NCBI RefSeq assembly: GCF_938010525.1 | Contig: NZ_CALLVK010000017.1 | Coordinates: 1 to 64,000 of the forward strand | Reading direction: 5' to 3' | DNA length: 64,000 bases | DNA from: Abiotrophia sp938010525 | Lineage (GTDB): Bacteria; Bacillota; Bacilli; Lactobacillales; Aerococcaceae | Shown here: in pieces, positions 24,493-32,142 of the stretch | Layout of the letters: each line of letters starts with the position of its first letter | Numbering within the stretch: position 1 is the first letter of the stretch | Made by a program: the position numbers and the translations under genes | Notes under the pieces: model-generated | Seen by the model: the letters and a program-made list of their open reading frames with translations, nothing else | The model's database searches: none | Told to the model about the DNA's origin: nothing

Positions 24493-24750
24493 ATGCAATC
24501 ATTAGATGAAACCATCTTATTTAGCTTAGATGATCTCAATAAGCAGACCATTCGCGAAGTACTAGAGATTGTATTTAGCGCCCTAGAAGAAAAAGGGTAT
24601 GATGCAACCAACCAGATTGTGGGTTATCTCTTGTCAGGAGACCCAGCTTATATTCCACGCCATCGTGACGCTAGAAACTTAATTCGTCGTTATGAGCGCG
24701 ATGAAATTGTGGAAGCCTTAGTCCGCTACTATGTTAAAGGAAATCGCTAA
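24493..24750 (+). CDS. ireB: IreB family regulatory phosphoprotein
   Basis: An 85-residue UPF0297/IreB protein (MQSLDETILFSL...YDATNQIVGYLLSGDPAYIPRHRDARNLIRRYERDEIVEALVRYYVKG). In Enterococcus faecalis IreB is a substrate of the PASTA kinase IreK and restrains cephalosporin resistance; the phosphorylated residues there are Thr4 and Thr7. Here Thr7 is kept and position 4 is Leu, with Ser3 beside it. The matching kinase and phosphatase lie at 52.1-54.8 kb. Order alaS-ireB-ruvX-DUF1292 is as in Bacillus (alaS-yrzL-yrrK-yrzB). Confidence 0.93.
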   Translation: MQSLDETILFSLDDLNKQTIREVLEIVFSALEEKGYDATNQIVGYLLSGDPAYIPRHRDARNLIRRYERDEIVEALVRYYVKGNR

Positions 24751-24753
24751 ACC

Positions 24754-25182
24754 ATGTATAAACGTATTATGGGCTTGGACGTAGGATCTAAGACAGTAGG
24801 AGTGGCTGTTAGCGACTTAATGGGCTGGACCGCACAAGGTCTTGAGACTATTCGTATTGACGAAGTAGTAGGGGACTTAGGTTATGACCGTCTACTGGAA
24901 CTTATTGACCAACATCAGGTTAAGGAACTTGTCATTGGTTTACCTAAGAATATGAACAATAGCCTGGGTCCCAGAGCTGAGGCCTCAATGGCCTATGGAG
25001 AGGGAATTAGTAAGTTAAGACCTGACCTGGCTATCCACTATCAGGATGAACGCCTTACCACTTCGCAAGCAGAACGTATGCTTGTGACGGAGGGCAATGT
25101 CAGCCGCAAGAAACGCAAGCAAGTCATTGATAAGCTGGCAGCGGTCATTATCCTACAGAATTATTTAGACCGTATTAATTAA
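24754..25182 (+). CDS. ruvX: Holliday junction resolvase-like / pre-16S rRNA nuclease YqgF
   Basis: A 142-residue RNase H-fold protein. IMGLDVGSKTVGVAVSD provides the first acidic residue, LVIGLPKNMNNSLGPRA the middle motif, and YQDERLTTSQAERML the Glu segment. Family members have been linked to Holliday junctions and to 16S rRNA 5' maturation. Start is three bases after the ireB stop, with AAAGGA as ribosome site. Confidence 0.95.
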   Translation: MYKRIMGLDVGSKTVGVAVSDLMGWTAQGLETIRIDEVVGDLGYDRLLELIDQHQVKELVIGLPKNMNNSLGPRAEASMAYGEGISKLRPDLAIHYQDERLTTSQAERMLVTEGNVSRKKRKQVIDKLAAVIILQNYLDRIN

Positions 25183-25198
25183 GGAAGGGGGCATAGCT

Positions 25199-25525
25199 AT
25201 GCCACACGAACACGACCACCATCACGATCATGATCATCATCATGAACACGACCACCACGAACATATTACCATTGTGGATGAGAACGGAAATGAGGCTTTA
25301 TACGAAATTCTCTTTACCTTCGAATCAGAAGATTATGATAAGAACTACGTCATTCTCTACCCAGCGGGTGCTATTGACGATGAGGACGTAGAACTTCAAG
25401 CTTACTCATTTACGGAAGGCGAGGACGGACAGTCCGGTGAATTATTGCCAATCGAAGATGAGAAAGAATGGGATATGGTTGAGGAAGTCCTCAATACCTT
25501 CTTAGACGAAGAAGGCAATTTCTAA
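25199..25525 (+). CDS. DUF1292 (UPF0473/YrzB) protein with His-rich N-terminus
   Basis: A 108-residue acidic protein. Residues 2-22 are almost only His, Asp and Glu (12 His), a likely divalent metal-binding tail. The rest (HITIVDENGNEALYEILFTFESEDYDKNYVILYPAG...EVEL-like QAYSF...WDMVEEVLNTFLDEE) matches DUF1292. Streptococcal homologues also have a shorter HDHNH-type start, so the tail is an expanded family trait. Function is unknown. AAGGAAGGGGG precedes the ATG; same operon as ireB and ruvX. Confidence 0.88.
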   Translation: MPHEHDHHHDHDHHHEHDHHEHITIVDENGNEALYEILFTFESEDYDKNYVILYPAGAIDDEDVELQAYSFTEGEDGQSGELLPIEDEKEWDMVEEVLNTFLDEEGNF

Positions 25526-25531
25526 GCTAGT

Positions 25532-25573
25532 AAAAACCTGGGAGTTTGAATATGACTCCCAGGTTTTATTTTT
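25532..25573 (+). terminator. Terminator after DUF1292 gene
   Basis: AAAACCTGGGAGT and ACTCCCAGGTTTT around an eight-to-nine-base loop, then ATTTTTG. Confidence 0.9.
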
Positions 25574-25678
25574 GTTTTTATCTAGGAGGCTAAAGATGAA
25601 TAGAAATAGGTTTAGTTTTATAGTGCGAGTCTTTAACCGACTTGTAAAGGGATAATAATGGCTATTTAACAGAAAAAT

Positions 25679-25687
25679 TGATATAAT
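25679..25687 (+). promoter_or_regulatory. Extended -10 promoter of mltG
   Basis: TGATATAAT; no clear -35 at 17 bases. Confidence 0.6.
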
Positions 25688-25732
25688 GCATAAGATATAT
25701 TGAATCTATCACATAGCGAAGGAGGTTCCTCA

Positions 25733-26908
25733 GTGAAAGTAGATTGGGACAAAGTCAAACAAGATGCGGAACTTAAGGAAGATCATCAGGTAAAAGAAGA
25801 ATTGATGACCCAACGCATCGTCAAATACATTATCTTAGGACTAGTTGCCTTGGCCTTAGTTGTAGGTTTAGGTTGCTTCTGGTACTATAACGATTCCCTA
25901 AAGGCGGTCAACCACCAAAAGACAGAGACCGTGCAAGTGACCATTCCGATTGGTTCTAGCAGTAAGGACATCGCGCGTTTACTTAAGTCTCAAGGCTTGA
26001 TTAAGAATGCCGATATCTTTAGCTTCTATATGAAGGCCAAAAGTGTCAATGGTCTCCAAGCAGGTCACTATGACTTAAGTCCTTCCATGGATGCCGATAC
26101 CATCATTGCAACCCTTCAAAAGGGTGGTAAACCGATTGAAGTCGATGTGGATACCAAGCTAACCGTTGTTGAAGGTATGCAACTGGAACAAATTGCCCAA
26201 ATGGTGGAAGAAAACACCCCGATTAAGGCAGCTGATTTCTTAGCAACTGCTAATGATGCTAGCTTCATCGAAGAGTTAAAATCTCAATATCCGAGCTTAA
26301 TTTCAGGTTTGGATGGGGTAGAAGGGCTCAAATATAAGTTAGAAGGTTACCTCTATCCGGCAACCTATGACTATATCGCCGGTACCAATGTTAAAGACCT
26401 GATTAAACAAATGGTCGGCAAGATGAATCTTGAATACCAAAAACTCAAGGAAGATATGGGCAATACTAGCTTAAGTTTCCATCAAATCTTGACCTTAGCT
26501 TCTATCATAGAGAAGGAAGGGGTCACAGATGAAGATCGCAAGCTCATTTCAGGTGTCTTCTATAACCGTATGAACAACGATATGCCACTACAATCTGATA
26601 TTACGGTCCTCTATGCCTTAGGTGAACACAAGGAACTGGTGACCATTAAGGATACTGAAGTGGACTCACCATACAACTTGTATAAGCACACGGGCTTAGG
26701 ACCAGGGCCCTACAATAGCCCAAGTTTGAGCGCCATTCAGGCTGCCATCTACCCAACAGCCTCAGACTACTTCTACTTTGTCGCGGATATCGAGACCGGG
26801 AATGTCTACTATGCGACAACCTTGGAAGAACATGAAGCTCTAGTTGCTAAGTATGTCAATAAGAATAGCAGTCAAGAATCAAGCCTATCATCAAGCGAAA
26901 CAGAATAA
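25733..26908 (+). CDS. mltG: Endolytic murein transglycosylase MltG
   Basis: A 391-residue membrane-anchored lytic transglycosylase that cuts nascent glycan strands and sets their length. Residues 1-30 are cytoplasmic, about 31-53 a membrane helix, then a LysM-like module (VTIPIGSSSKDIARLLKSQGLIKNADIF...LQAGHYDLSPSMDADTIIATLQKGG) and the YceG catalytic domain with ASIIEKEGV (residues 256-264), FYNRM and MPLQSDITVLYALG. A Ser-rich tail ends the protein. GTG is the start: GAAGGAGG lies six bases upstream, and the in-frame TTG at 25700 precedes that site. Confidence 0.95.
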   Translation: MKVDWDKVKQDAELKEDHQVKEELMTQRIVKYIILGLVALALVVGLGCFWYYNDSLKAVNHQKTETVQVTIPIGSSSKDIARLLKSQGLIKNADIFSFYMKAKSVNGLQAGHYDLSPSMDADTIIATLQKGGKPIEVDVDTKLTVVEGMQLEQIAQMVEENTPIKAADFLATANDASFIEELKSQYPSLISGLDGVEGLKYKLEGYLYPATYDYIAGTNVKDLIKQMVGKMNLEYQKLKEDMGNTSLSFHQILTLASIIEKEGVTDEDRKLISGVFYNRMNNDMPLQSDITVLYALGEHKELVTIKDTEVDSPYNLYKHTGLGPGPYNSPSLSAIQAAIYPTASDYFYFVADIETGNVYYATTLEEHEALVAKYVNKNSSQESSLSSSETE

Positions 26909-26931
26909 GAATAGAATGAGGGGAAAATAGT

Positions 26932-27582
26932 ATGTCAAATCGTCCGATTGTAATTGGCGTAACCGGGGGTTCCGGAAGTGGAAAATCCAGTGTCAGCATG
27001 AAGCTCATGGAGATTTTCGCCGATTTATCTGTCATGATGCTCCAGCATGACTTCTACTATAAGGACCAATCTCACCTGCCTTTTGAAGAAAGACTTAAAA
27101 CCAACTATGACCATCCATTGGCTTTTGACACGGATTTATTCGTGGCCGATCTTAATCGTCTCTTAGAGGGGCAAGCCATCGATAAGCCGGTTTATGACTT
27201 TGCCAACCACACGCGTAGCAGTGAGGTCATTCATCAAGAATCCAAGGATGTTATCATTGTGGAGGGGATTCTCATTCTGGAAGATCCGCGCTTACGTGAC
27301 TTAATGGATATCAAGGTCTATGTTGATACCGATGACGATATTCGATTGGCTCGCCGGATTCTCCGCGATATTAAAGAACGTGGCCGTTCAGTAGAGTCGG
27401 TTATCAACCAATATGTGGACGTAGTTAAGCCAATGCACCACCAATTCATTGAGCCAACCAAACGTTACGCTGATATTATTGTCCCAGAAGGGGGCTATAA
27501 CCAAGTGGCGATTGACCTCTTGGCCACCAAGATTCATTCTATCCTACAAGGTAAGGCTCTCGAATCCTCACAAGAAGCCTAA
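26932..27582 (+). CDS. udk: Uridine kinase
   Basis: A 216-residue kinase of pyrimidine salvage that phosphorylates uridine and cytidine. GVTGGSGSGKSSV is the P-loop (residues 9-21); LQHDFYYKDQSHLPFEERLKTNYDHPLAFD and VIIVEGILIL match the family, as does RLARRILRDIKERGRSVESVI. Follows mltG after 23 bases and likely shares its transcript. Confidence 0.97.
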   Translation: MSNRPIVIGVTGGSGSGKSSVSMKLMEIFADLSVMMLQHDFYYKDQSHLPFEERLKTNYDHPLAFDTDLFVADLNRLLEGQAIDKPVYDFANHTRSSEVIHQESKDVIIVEGILILEDPRLRDLMDIKVYVDTDDDIRLARRILRDIKERGRSVESVINQYVDVVKPMHHQFIEPTKRYADIIVPEGGYNQVAIDLLATKIHSILQGKALESSQEA

Positions 27583-27628
27583 GCACAAGATGCTCTATAA
27601 ATTTTTATGCCAAACTATCAGATTATGA

Positions 27629-27657
27629 TTGCTAAATGACCAAGATAGTGTTATATT
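27629..27657 (+). promoter_or_regulatory. Promoter of the greA leader
   Basis: TTGCTA (27629-27634), 17-base spacer, TATATT (27652-27657), extended -10 TGT at 27649-27651. Confidence 0.65.
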
Positions 27658-27682
27658 ATTTCTGTTCTGACAGAGGCAAGAC

Positions 27683-27725
27683 CGAGTGAGTTGGCTTAAG
27701 GCCAATTCGCTCGTGTTATTTTGTT
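27683..27725 (+). terminator. Hairpin/terminator in the greA leader
   Basis: CGAGTGAGTTGGC (27683-27695) pairs with GCCAATTCGCTCG (27701-27713) with two G-U pairs and loop TTAAG; a broken T run TGTTATTTTGTTT follows. It ends udk transcripts and also stands about 20 bases after the predicted greA start point, so it may act as an attenuator. Confidence 0.7.
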
Positions 27726-27780
27726 TCTCATGGGGGGACGAGAAGCATCTATCCATTAAAAATAAGGAGTTAAGTCGTAT

Positions 27781-28260
27781 ATGGAAGAAAAAGTATACCC
27801 AATGACCCTAGAAGGGAAAGCCAAATTAGAGGCTGAATTGGAAGATTTAAAAGTTAATAAACGTAAGGAGATTATCGAGCGTATTAAGATTGCCCGTTCA
27901 TACGGTGACTTATCTGAAAACTCTGAGTATGATGCAGCTAAGGACGAACAAGCCTTCGTTGAAGGACGTATCTCTGTCATTGAGAAAATGATTCGTTTTG
28001 CGCAAATCATTGATGATCGCGATGTAGCAGATGATGTAGTAACCTTGGGCCGTACGGTAAGCTTCATTGAATTGCCAGGTAGCGACGAAGAGTCTTATAC
28101 CATTGTGGGTTCTGCTGAAGCAGATCCATTAGAAGCCAAAATCTCTAACGATTCACCAATTGCTAAGGCAATTATTGGTAAAAAATTAGGGGATGTGGTA
28201 ACGGTGGAAACACCAGGCGGATCTTTTGACTTGAAGATTACCAAAATCGAGAAAAATTAA
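27781..28260 (+). CDS. greA: Transcription elongation factor GreA
   Basis: A 159-residue factor that rescues backtracked RNA polymerase by stimulating transcript cleavage. The N-terminal coiled coil carries YGDLSENSEYDAAKDEQAFVEGRI with the acidic tip (Asp-Glu pair) that reaches the active site; the C-terminal FKBP-like domain begins near residue 82 (VTLGRTVSF) and ends GDVVTVETPGGSFDLKITKIEK. AAGGAG lies 11 bases before the ATG. Order udk-greA is conserved in Firmicutes. Confidence 0.97.
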   Translation: MEEKVYPMTLEGKAKLEAELEDLKVNKRKEIIERIKIARSYGDLSENSEYDAAKDEQAFVEGRISVIEKMIRFAQIIDDRDVADDVVTLGRTVSFIELPGSDEESYTIVGSAEADPLEAKISNDSPIAKAIIGKKLGDVVTVETPGGSFDLKITKIEKN

Positions 28261-28267
28261 CTTGTCT

Positions 28268-28300
28268 AGAGGCTAGGATGTGATTCTAGCCTCTTTTCTT
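28268..28300 (+). terminator. Terminator after greA
   Basis: AGAGGCTAG and CTAGCCTCT with a nine-base loop, followed by TTTCTTT. Confidence 0.88.
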
Positions 28301-28370
28301 TATGCCGAATTTTTGAGCGTCTTTTCCTTAGCTTGGGAGGTTAAGGGTTTTCCTAGGACTGAAAATTGTT

Positions 28371-28376
28371 TATAAT
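28371..28376 (+). promoter_or_regulatory. Likely -10 of the liaFSR promoter
   Basis: Perfect TATAAT 34 bases before the liaF ATG. No good -35 at normal spacing, which would fit an activator-dependent promoter such as one driven by LiaR, but I could not identify a LiaR box. Confidence 0.45.
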
Positions 28377-28409
28377 AAGAAGGGTAAGCTAAGAAAGGAG
28401 GGCGGACAG

Positions 28410-29162
28410 ATGATAGCTTTTATCAAGCGACATATTTTCCAGATTATGGCTTTAGCCGCGACAGCCTTGGTATTTGAACTCATGGGACGAGGCGTTACTT
28501 TTCTCTTGTTTTTAGGCAGCCTAGTCTTGCTGGTCGCTAGTGTCTACATCCCTATCGGAATTTTCAGGGGCATGACCCTGGTTTTGGCCTTGACGAGTTT
28601 CTTCGTAGCCATTTTTATGACCCAGTCTATCTGGCTAGTGCTCTTGGTCTTGGTGCTCTTTTACTGGCTCTTCCGGGGACCTAATGGCAATGAATTTCTG
28701 GTCTGGGGTGAGTCCTTACTCCATCCCTTCGGTGGCGCCAAGGAAGCCTATCACGGGGTCAAGTTAATTCAACCTCAGAGTGGTCAGCGGACCCTAATCA
28801 AACGTGAGTCTCTGATTGCCTCCATGGAATCTAAAACCAATTATTATGAATGGGATGATATCAATATCGTCTTCATTGGAGGTAGCTCCATTGTCGATTT
28901 AGGCAATACCCTCCTACCACCAGAACAATCGACCATTGTTATCCGCAAGCTATTTGGCCGGACGCGTCTGATTATTCCGCGTGATGTAGGCTTCCGGCTT
29001 AATATCTCAGCCATATCAGGTGCGGTGGTCTTCGAAAACCAAAGCTATTCCTTAGTCGGGGAAAACTTCCGTTGGGAGACAGCGGGTTATGCTACGACGC
29101 CACGTCGGCTAAATATCATGATTTCCGTGGGCTTTGGTGAAGTCGAGGTGATTGTATTATGA
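28410..29162 (+). CDS. liaF: LiaF-type membrane regulator of the envelope-stress system
   Basis: A 250-residue protein with four N-terminal membrane helices (to about residue 90) and a cytoplasmic C-terminal domain (VFIGGSSIVDLGNTLLPPEQSTIVIRKLFGRTRLIIPRDVGFRLNISAISG), the DUF2154 fold of LiaF/VraT. LiaF inhibits the kinase LiaS in the absence of cell-wall stress. AAAGGAGGG precedes the ATG. The stop overlaps the liaS start by four bases (ATGA), so the two are translationally coupled. Confidence 0.92.
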   Translation: MIAFIKRHIFQIMALAATALVFELMGRGVTFLLFLGSLVLLVASVYIPIGIFRGMTLVLALTSFFVAIFMTQSIWLVLLVLVLFYWLFRGPNGNEFLVWGESLLHPFGGAKEAYHGVKLIQPQSGQRTLIKRESLIASMESKTNYYEWDDINIVFIGGSSIVDLGNTLLPPEQSTIVIRKLFGRTRLIIPRDVGFRLNISAISGAVVFENQSYSLVGENFRWETAGYATTPRRLNIMISVGFGEVEVIVL

Positions 29163-30217
29163 ACCTACATTTATGGCGCCGCCTCTTCCTCTATCAAGTC
29201 TTGGTCAATTTGGCTATTACGGCCATTATGGTAGGGCTACAAGTCTATGTCTTCCAGACCTTGAGTTTGGCTAGTCTTTGGGAACTGACATGGTTCCAAA
29301 TTCCATTTTACCTGGTCTTGGTAGGGGCTAACTTCAGTATTGCCTTGGTAGTATCAGGCTTCCTGACTTTCTTCCTCAGTGCACCTTATGAAGAGCTTCG
29401 GGCTAAGATTAATTGGCTTTTGTTAGGGAAATATCAGCATCCTATTTTTAAGGATTCTGGCAAAGGGCTGCACGCCTGGTACGACTACAGTGGAGTCGTT
29501 TCGTCTGACCTTAATCGCATACGCGACAAGCTAGTGCAACTGTCCAGAGACCTGCAAGATTTTGCTGCTTCCCCAACCTTTGTAGGGGAAGAAACCAAGG
29601 AAGAAATTATCGAGACTGAACGCCATCGGATTGCGCGGGAGCTTCATGATTCGGTTAGTCAGCAGCTCTTTGCCGCAACTATGATGCTTTCAGCCATCAA
29701 AGACCAAGAGCAGGTTGAGATTGCAGAACCTATCCGCCAACAAATTATTCGGGTCGATAAGGTTATTTCGACGGCTCAAATTGAGATGAGAGCCCTCTTA
29801 TTACATTTGAGACCGATTGGATTAGAAGATCGGTCCCTTAAGCAGGGGATTGAACAGTTATTACTTGAGCTCCAGACCAAGATTCCGACGACGATTGTCT
29901 GGGACTTGGCCGATGTGCGCTTGGAATCCGGTATTGAGGACCATCTCTTCCGCATTGTACAAGAAGCTATTTCTAATACCTTAAGACACGCTAGAGCTAA
30001 CCGTCTGGAGGTCTACCTTCAAGTGGATGAGAGCTCGGCTCAACTCAAGATTGTGGATGATGGCTTAGGCTTTGACATGGATAAGGCTGACAAGGTGGGG
30101 TCTTATGGTTTGCGCAATATTCGGGAACGGGTGACCAATCTTGGGGGCGAATGTAAGATTCTCAGTATGACAGGTAAGGGGACTGTTCTGGATATCTCCC
30201 TGCCTATTAGATTTTAA
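29159..30217 (+). CDS. liaS: LiaS/VraS-type sensor histidine kinase
   Basis: A 352-residue kinase with two helices (about 11-33 and 49-73) joined by a very short outer loop, the design of intramembrane-sensing kinases. HisKA_3 domain ERHRIARELHDSVSQQLFA puts the phospho-acceptor at His163. The ATPase has VQEAISNTLRHARA (N box) and DDGLGFD and GSYGLRNIRERV (G boxes). It phosphorylates LiaR when lipid II cycling is disturbed. Confidence 0.95.
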   Translation: MNLHLWRRLFLYQVLVNLAITAIMVGLQVYVFQTLSLASLWELTWFQIPFYLVLVGANFSIALVVSGFLTFFLSAPYEELRAKINWLLLGKYQHPIFKDSGKGLHAWYDYSGVVSSDLNRIRDKLVQLSRDLQDFAASPTFVGEETKEEIIETERHRIARELHDSVSQQLFAATMMLSAIKDQEQVEIAEPIRQQIIRVDKVISTAQIEMRALLLHLRPIGLEDRSLKQGIEQLLLELQTKIPTTIVWDLADVRLESGIEDHLFRIVQEAISNTLRHARANRLEVYLQVDESSAQLKIVDDGLGFDMDKADKVGSYGLRNIRERVTNLGGECKILSMTGKGTVLDISLPIRF

Positions 30218-30229
30218 GGAGGTAAATAG

Positions 30230-30865
30230 ATGATTAAGGTATTACTAGTGGACGACCATGAAATGGTCCGACTAGGTGTCTCATCATATTTAATGATTCA
30301 GACTGATATGGAGGTAGTGGGGGAAGCTAGTAACGGCTTAGAAGGCTATCATAAGGCCCTTGAATTACGACCAGACATTATCCTCATGGATTTAGTCATG
30401 GATGTCATGGATGGAATTGAGGCTACTCAGAAAATTATGGCAGATTGGCCTCAAGCTAAGATTATTATCGTAACCTCCTTCCTGGATGATGAGAAGGTCT
30501 ATCCGGCTATGGAGGCAGGGGCTAGTTCCTACTTACTTAAGACCTCGTCTGCTGCTGAAATTGCCCAGGCCATTCGCTCTACCCATCAGGGGCATAAGGT
30601 GATTGAACCGGCTGTGACAGAGAAGATTATCGAGCACCGATTAGATCAAGCACGGCCTAAGCCTCATGATGAGTTGACTAATCGGGAGTTGGATGTCTTG
30701 CGCTTAATTGGGCAAGGCTACTCCAATCAAGCCATTGCCGAGGAACTGGTCATTACCCTTAAGACGGTTAAGACCCATGTCTCCAATATCTTCACCAAGT
30801 TGGAAGTAGAGGATCGGACCCAGGCGGCTATTTACGCGGTTCACCATCATTTGGACGGTCAGTGA
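30230..30865 (+). CDS. liaR: LiaR/VraR-type response regulator
   Basis: A 211-residue NarL-family regulator. Receiver domain with DDHE at the acidic pocket, phospho-acceptor Asp54 (IILMDLVM) and Lys at SSYLLK; the C-terminal LuxR-type HTH is ELTNRELDVLRLIGQGYSNQAIAEELVITLKTVKTHVSNIFTKLEVEDRTQAAIYA. AAGGAGG precedes the ATG. Third gene of the liaFSR operon; it typically activates its own operon. Confidence 0.96.
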   Translation: MIKVLLVDDHEMVRLGVSSYLMIQTDMEVVGEASNGLEGYHKALELRPDIILMDLVMDVMDGIEATQKIMADWPQAKIIIVTSFLDDEKVYPAMEAGASSYLLKTSSAAEIAQAIRSTHQGHKVIEPAVTEKIIEHRLDQARPKPHDELTNRELDVLRLIGQGYSNQAIAEELVITLKTVKTHVSNIFTKLEVEDRTQAAIYAVHHHLDGQ

Positions 30866-30895
30866 GCACCTAGTTAGGTCCTGTCTCAAGGACCA

Positions 30896-30904
30896 TGCTA
30901 TAAT
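30896..30904 (+). promoter_or_regulatory. Extended -10 promoter of the HesB-like gene
   Basis: TGCTATAAT. A GGTCC/GGACC inverted repeat lies just upstream (about 30877-30893), covering the -35 area. Confidence 0.6.
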
Positions 30905-30937
30905 AAAAACAGCAAGTCAAGAGAAGGAGTGTAAGGG

Positions 30938-31264
30938 ATGGAATTAAAAGTAGATCCAGCATCAGTTGCTTGGTTTAAGGAAGAAGTAGGATTGCCCCAA
31001 GGGGCTGGCGTACGTTTTTTAGTCAAGGTCTATGGTTGTAGCCCTATTAACAGCGGATTTTCCCTCGCTATGGAAACCAACTACCCGAGTGAACCAGGTG
31101 TCACTTATGAAGCAGACGGCGTGCTCTTCTATATTGAGAGTCGTGACGAATGGTTCTTCGATGGACATGATTTGTCGGTTGAGTTTGATGAGGGTCATGG
31201 TGAGCCGGCCTATATTTTTGTTAAAGATGGGGTGGCTGTCAATCCCCTAGTGAAGGAGGCTTAA
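30938..31264 (+). CDS. HesB/YadR-like (iron-sulfur biosynthesis domain) protein
   Basis: A 108-residue protein of the HesB-like family (MELKVDPASVAWFKEEVGLPQGAGVRFLVKVYGCSPINSGFSLAMETNYPSEPG...FYIESRDEWFFDGHDLSVEFDEGHGEPAYIF). It has one cysteine (YGCS) instead of the three of A-type Fe-S scaffolds, so cluster transfer is doubtful; this variant is common in Lactobacillales. GAAGGAG precedes the ATG. Confidence 0.75.
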   Translation: MELKVDPASVAWFKEEVGLPQGAGVRFLVKVYGCSPINSGFSLAMETNYPSEPGVTYEADGVLFYIESRDEWFFDGHDLSVEFDEGHGEPAYIFVKDGVAVNPLVKEA

Positions 31265-31267
31265 GAC

Positions 31268-31885
31268 ATGACGCCAAATCAACGCTATGGTTCGCAAAAT
31301 AAAACCAACCAACTAGTTAAATTAAGTGTCTTTGTGGCCTTGATTATTATCCAATCATGGGTGCCTATGTTGGGCAACATTCCGACACCTGTCTTATCCA
31401 TTACTTACATCCATGTTACCGTCATTTTAGCAACTCTCTGGCTAGGTTGGAAAGAGGGCGTCTTGGTTGGGACGGCTTGGGGATTAAATTCTTGGATTCG
31501 CGCCCTAACTGCACCTGTGTCACCCATTAATGCCCAAGTCTTAAGTGATGTCATGGTCAGCGTCTTGCCACGTATGCTCATGCCATTGATTTTGGCCGGT
31601 TTGATTGTGGTCTTCAAGTCTTGGAGTAAAAATCCACGTCTAGTGGGAGCCTTGGCTGGCTTTAGTGGTAGTTTTCTCAATACTTTCTTGGTTTTAGGAG
31701 CTATTGTTTTATTCAAGCAAGAAGTTTATATGACCATTAAAGGGGTAGACCAGACCGGTCTTTGGCAATTATTAGGGGGCATCATTGCGACCAACGGGAT
31801 CTTGGAAGCTTTTGTCGCAGCTATTCTAACCCCAATTTTCTATCAAGTTACCTTACAACTGGCTAAGCGTCAGGGACAACATTAA
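31268..31885 (+). CDS. ECF transporter S component
   Basis: A 205-residue integral membrane protein with six predicted helices, a size and pattern of substrate-binding (S) subunits of energy-coupling-factor vitamin transporters. VALIIIQSWVPMLGNIPTPVLSITYIHVTVILATLWLGWKEGVLVGTAWGLNSWI resembles the PF12822-type S units. The energy module (EcfAAT) is not nearby, so it likely shares a global one. Vitamin specificity is not evident. The ribosome site AAGGAGG lies in the end of the upstream gene, three bases away, so the pair is an operon. Confidence 0.8.
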   Translation: MTPNQRYGSQNKTNQLVKLSVFVALIIIQSWVPMLGNIPTPVLSITYIHVTVILATLWLGWKEGVLVGTAWGLNSWIRALTAPVSPINAQVLSDVMVSVLPRMLMPLILAGLIVVFKSWSKNPRLVGALAGFSGSFLNTFLVLGAIVLFKQEVYMTIKGVDQTGLWQLLGGIIATNGILEAFVAAILTPIFYQVTLQLAKRQGQH

Positions 31886-31894
31886 GCCTATAAG

Positions 31895-31923
31895 AAGCGA
31901 ACTTAGAAGGTTCGCTTTTTTTA
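31895..31923 (+). terminator. Terminator after the ECF S-component gene
   Basis: AAGCGAAC and GTTCGCTT with a seven-base loop, then TTTTTT. Confidence 0.9.
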
Positions 31924-32058
31924 TGCTTTTAGGGCTTAGACTGCCTTGCTTTAAGCAAGATTTAGTTGACTTTTTGGCTATCTAGCGTACTAGGGCGACA
32001 TTTTCATGAAAATATACGAACGATTGAGAATGGTTTTAGTAAAACATCATCGAATTTC

Positions 32059-32087
32059 TTGCTAGATTGACCTAATAATGATATAAT
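32059..32087 (+). promoter_or_regulatory. Promoter of the nucleoside ABC transporter operon
   Basis: TTGCTA (32059-32064), 17-base spacer, perfect TATAAT (32082-32087), extended -10 TGA at 32079-32081. One of the strongest predicted promoters here. Confidence 0.8.
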
Positions 32088-32142
32088 GTAAGGGAATTCA
32101 GAGCGAGTTCACGAGTAAGAAATATTCAAAGGAGATGTTTTA

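Noticed and set aside
31895..31917. CGAAC...GTTCG considered as a second LexA box.
   Set aside because: The spacer is seven bases instead of four and the arms form a terminator with a T run after the ECF S-component gene.
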